Below are positions 62,280 through 64,000 of a DNA stretch of 64,000 bases, one piece after another. The stretch's first letter is position 1. Each line of letters starts with the position of its first letter. The DNA is from Longimicrobium sp. (GTDB taxonomy: Bacteria; Gemmatimonadota; Gemmatimonadetes; Longimicrobiales; Longimicrobiaceae). A program made the translations under genes and the position numbers. Below the pieces are notes generated by a model. The model worked only from the letters and a program-made list of their open reading frames with translations. It was not told the origin of the DNA and ran no database searches. The stretch spans positions 62,001-126,000 of the forward strand of contig DASVQP010000052.1 of the NCBI GenBank assembly GCA_036389135.1. Reading direction: 5' to 3'.

Positions 62280-63496
62280 TCACCCTGCCAGGCCGCCCCC
62301 GCGCCGAAGCCCGTCCCGCCCAGCCGCCGGTCCCCCCGCGCGACCGGCGCCCCGCCGCGCCCCGCCCGGCCGCCGCCAGGGTTGCCCGCGCCGAGTCCAC
62401 GCTGGAGTCGCGCGCGCTCGTCGCCCTCACCGCCGTGGCGCTCTGCTTCGGGCTGGTGGAGATGTACAGCGCCTCGTCGTTCATCGCGCGCAGCGAGGAC
62501 CTTCCGGGGCATTACTACGCCCTCAAGCAGCTGCGGGCCGTCGCGGCGGGCGTGCTGATGGCCGCCATCATCTCGCGGCTCGACTACCGCCGCTTCCGGC
62601 TGTGGGCGTGGCCGATGCTGATCGGCGTGGGGCTGATGCTGGTGGTGGTGATCATGCCGGGTACGGAGGCGATCGCGCCGCGCATCAACGGCGCGCGGCG
62701 CTGGCTGGACCTGGGGATGTCGTTCCAGCCGTCGGAGCTGGCGAAGCTGGTGCTGATCATCTGGACGGCGATGCTGGCGGTGAAGAAGGAGGACAAGCTC
62801 CACTCCATGAGCCGCGGCCTGGTGCCCTTTCTGATGGTGTGGGTGCCGATCGCGCTCCTCATCTTCCTGGAGCCCAACCTGAGCGCGGCGCTCCTCGTGG
62901 TCCTGCTCAGCGCGCTGGTACTCTTTGCGGGCGGGGCGCGGATCGGACACTTCATCGTGCTGGGGCTGATCGCCATCCCCGTCGTCTGGGCCAAGGTCCA
63001 GGACGCGGGCTACCGGATGAAGCGCATCGCCGCCTTCCTCGATCCCGGCAACGACACGCAGGGCGTCGCGTACCAGATCAACCAGTCGCTGATCGCCATC
63101 GGCTCCGGCGGGCTGGGCGGGGTGGGTTTCGGCAACTCGCGCCAGAAGTTCGGCTTCCTTCCCGAGGCCCACAACGACTTCCTCTTCTCCATGATCTCCG
63201 AGGAGTGGGGGCTGGTGGGCGTGCTGTTCGTCGTGGCGGTCTTCGCGGGGTTCCTGGTACTGGGCTACCGCATCGCGGCGCGCGCGCCGGACCGCTTCGG
63301 CTACCTGGTGGCGCTCGGGATGACCAACCTGATCGTCGTCACCGCCTTCCTCCACATGGGCGTCGCAATGGCACTGCTGCCGACCACGGGCTTCACCCTT
63401 CCCTTCATGTCGTACGGGGGGAGCGCGCTGCTCACCTACTTCGTGGCGGTCGGCGTGCTGCTGAGCGTGGCCCGCACGCGGGGGACGGCCGCATGA
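62276..63496 (+). CDS. ftsW: Lipid II polymerase / division protein FtsW
   Basis: 406 residues from GTG 62276, coupled to murD. After a Pro/Arg-rich cytosolic lead of about 45 residues there are ten transmembrane helices in SEDS order. GARRWLDLGMSFQPSELAKL and the closing signature LLPTTGFTLPFMSYGGSALL are diagnostic. It polymerises glycan strands together with FtsI (54525). RodA is the alternative; the dcw location favours FtsW. Confidence 0.96.
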   Translation: MITLPGRPRAEARPAQPPVPPRDRRPAAPRPAAARVARAESTLESRALVALTAVALCFGLVEMYSASSFIARSEDLPGHYYALKQLRAVAAGVLMAAIISRLDYRRFRLWAWPMLIGVGLMLVVVIMPGTEAIAPRINGARRWLDLGMSFQPSELAKLVLIIWTAMLAVKKEDKLHSMSRGLVPFLMVWVPIALLIFLEPNLSAALLVVLLSALVLFAGGARIGHFIVLGLIAIPVVWAKVQDAGYRMKRIAAFLDPGNDTQGVAYQINQSLIAIGSGGLGGVGFGNSRQKFGFLPEAHNDFLFSMISEEWGLVGVLFVVAVFAGFLVLGYRIAARAPDRFGYLVALGMTNLIVVTAFLHMGVAMALLPTTGFTLPFMSYGGSALLTYFVAVGVLLSVARTRGTAA

Positions 63497-64000
63497 CGCC
63501 GCCCCGCATCCTCTTCGCCGGCGGCGGAACCGGGGGGCACCTGTACCCCGCGCTCGCCCTGGCCGACGCCTTCCAGCGGATGCACCCCGGCGCGGAGGTG
63601 ATGTTCATCGGCGCGCGGCGCGGCGTGGAAGCTCGCGTGCTGCCGGAAAAGGGCGTCCCGCACCGCCTCCTTCCGCTGGAGCCGATCCGCAGGCAGAAGC
63701 CGTGGCAGAACTGGCGGCTGATCCCCGCGATGCTCGGCTCGGCGACCGGGCTGCGCTCCGTCTTCCGCTCCTTCAAGCCCGACCTGGTGGTGGGGACGGG
63801 CGGCTACGCGAGCGGACCCGCCGTGGCGTGGGGGGTGATGCGGGGGGTGCCGACCGCGCTCCAGGAGCAGAACTCGTATCCGGGCTTCGTCACGCGCACC
63901 ATGAGCGGCCGGGTCCGCCAGCTTCACCTCGCCTTTCCGGAGGCGCGCGCGCACCTGAAGCCTGGGAAGCGCACGGAGGTGTTCGAGCACGGCAACCCCA
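63493..64000 (+). CDS. murG: MurG, N-terminal part (cut by window end)
   Basis: 169 residues visible, of about 360 expected. ILFAGGGTGGHLYPALALADAF is the glycine-rich loop of MurG, followed by GARRGVEARVLPEKGV, VVGTGGYASGPAVAWGVMRGVPTALQEQNSYPG (acceptor site) and the start of the second domain. It transfers GlcNAc to lipid I, giving lipid II. ATG overlaps the ftsW stop (ATGA). No frameshift seen. Confidence 0.97.
   Translation, partial: MTPPRILFAGGGTGGHLYPALALADAFQRMHPGAEVMFIGARRGVEARVLPEKGVPHRLLPLEPIRRQKPWQNWRLIPAMLGSATGLRSVFRSFKPDLVVGTGGYASGPAVAWGVMRGVPTALQEQNSYPGFVTRTMSGRVRQLHLAFPEARAHLKPGKRTEVFEHGNP

Overview
The window is chromosomal DNA of very high GC content with dense coding and strong third-position GC bias, mostly read on the + strand. 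Two secreted GH25 lysozymes, an Oar-like TonB-dependent receptor, M14/M16 and HExxH peptidases, many lipoproteins and a meso-diaminopimelate-type MurE point to a didermic, free-living, GC-rich bacterium. Gemmatimonadota (Longimicrobium-like) is my best inference from protein style; no 16S gene or other marker in the window proves it. I see no tRNA, rRNA, CRISPR array, transposase or prophage.

Layout. 1-6130: tail of an M14-type peptidase, an M16 peptidase, a MATE exporter and a polysaccharide-deacetylase-like lipoprotein. 6310-11110: clpB, then three small exported proteins (a chagasin-like inhibitor, an unknown lipoprotein, an HExxH metalloprotease). 11120-18900: methylmalonyl-CoA epimerase, thioredoxin, rsmI, DUF547 protein, acyl-CoA dehydrogenase, RNase G. 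19260-22560: translation genes (rplU-rpmA, prs, bL25/ctc, pth). 22580-26440: membrane pyrophosphatase and tandem GH25 lysozymes. 26540-30930: ychF, a MazF toxin behind a doubtful antitoxin, rpsF-rpsR-rplI and rsfS. 31120-37980: a degenerate BY-kinase-like/SPOR membrane protein overlapping smc, then two tandem paralogues of unknown family. 38315-46090: mutS, a TonB-C lipoprotein and cystathionine beta-synthase in one overlapping operon, then a large TonB-dependent receptor. 46250-52390: udk, an isolated FlgD/T9SS-like domain, a zinc-ribbon protein, an EIIA-Ntr protein, a siroheme-decarboxylase-like double Lrp protein, a left-handed beta-helix acyltransferase and a YegS-type lipid kinase. 52470-64000: the dcw cell-wall/division cluster mraZ-orf63-rsmH-ftsL-ftsI-murE-murF-mraY-(orf?)-murD-ftsW-murG, cut by the window end in murG. 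It has a textbook MraZ operator of three GTGGG boxes at 10-bp spacing. Most junctions overlap by one to four bases, which implies translational coupling.

The intergenic regions are full of repeats. Seven islands carry two or three hairpins, mostly at 67-70 bp spacing, always in the same order and orientation, with base changes that preserve pairing. Four more families occur: AGTGCTAAGTGC hairpins, CACAGAGA hairpins, GGGGAGGGG hairpins, and a TCCGCGAAGGCGGA element. The first two often sit directly after stop codons and probably act as terminators. Several promoters can be read as TTGNNN-N16-18-TANNNT, and some of them overlap false upstream start codons.
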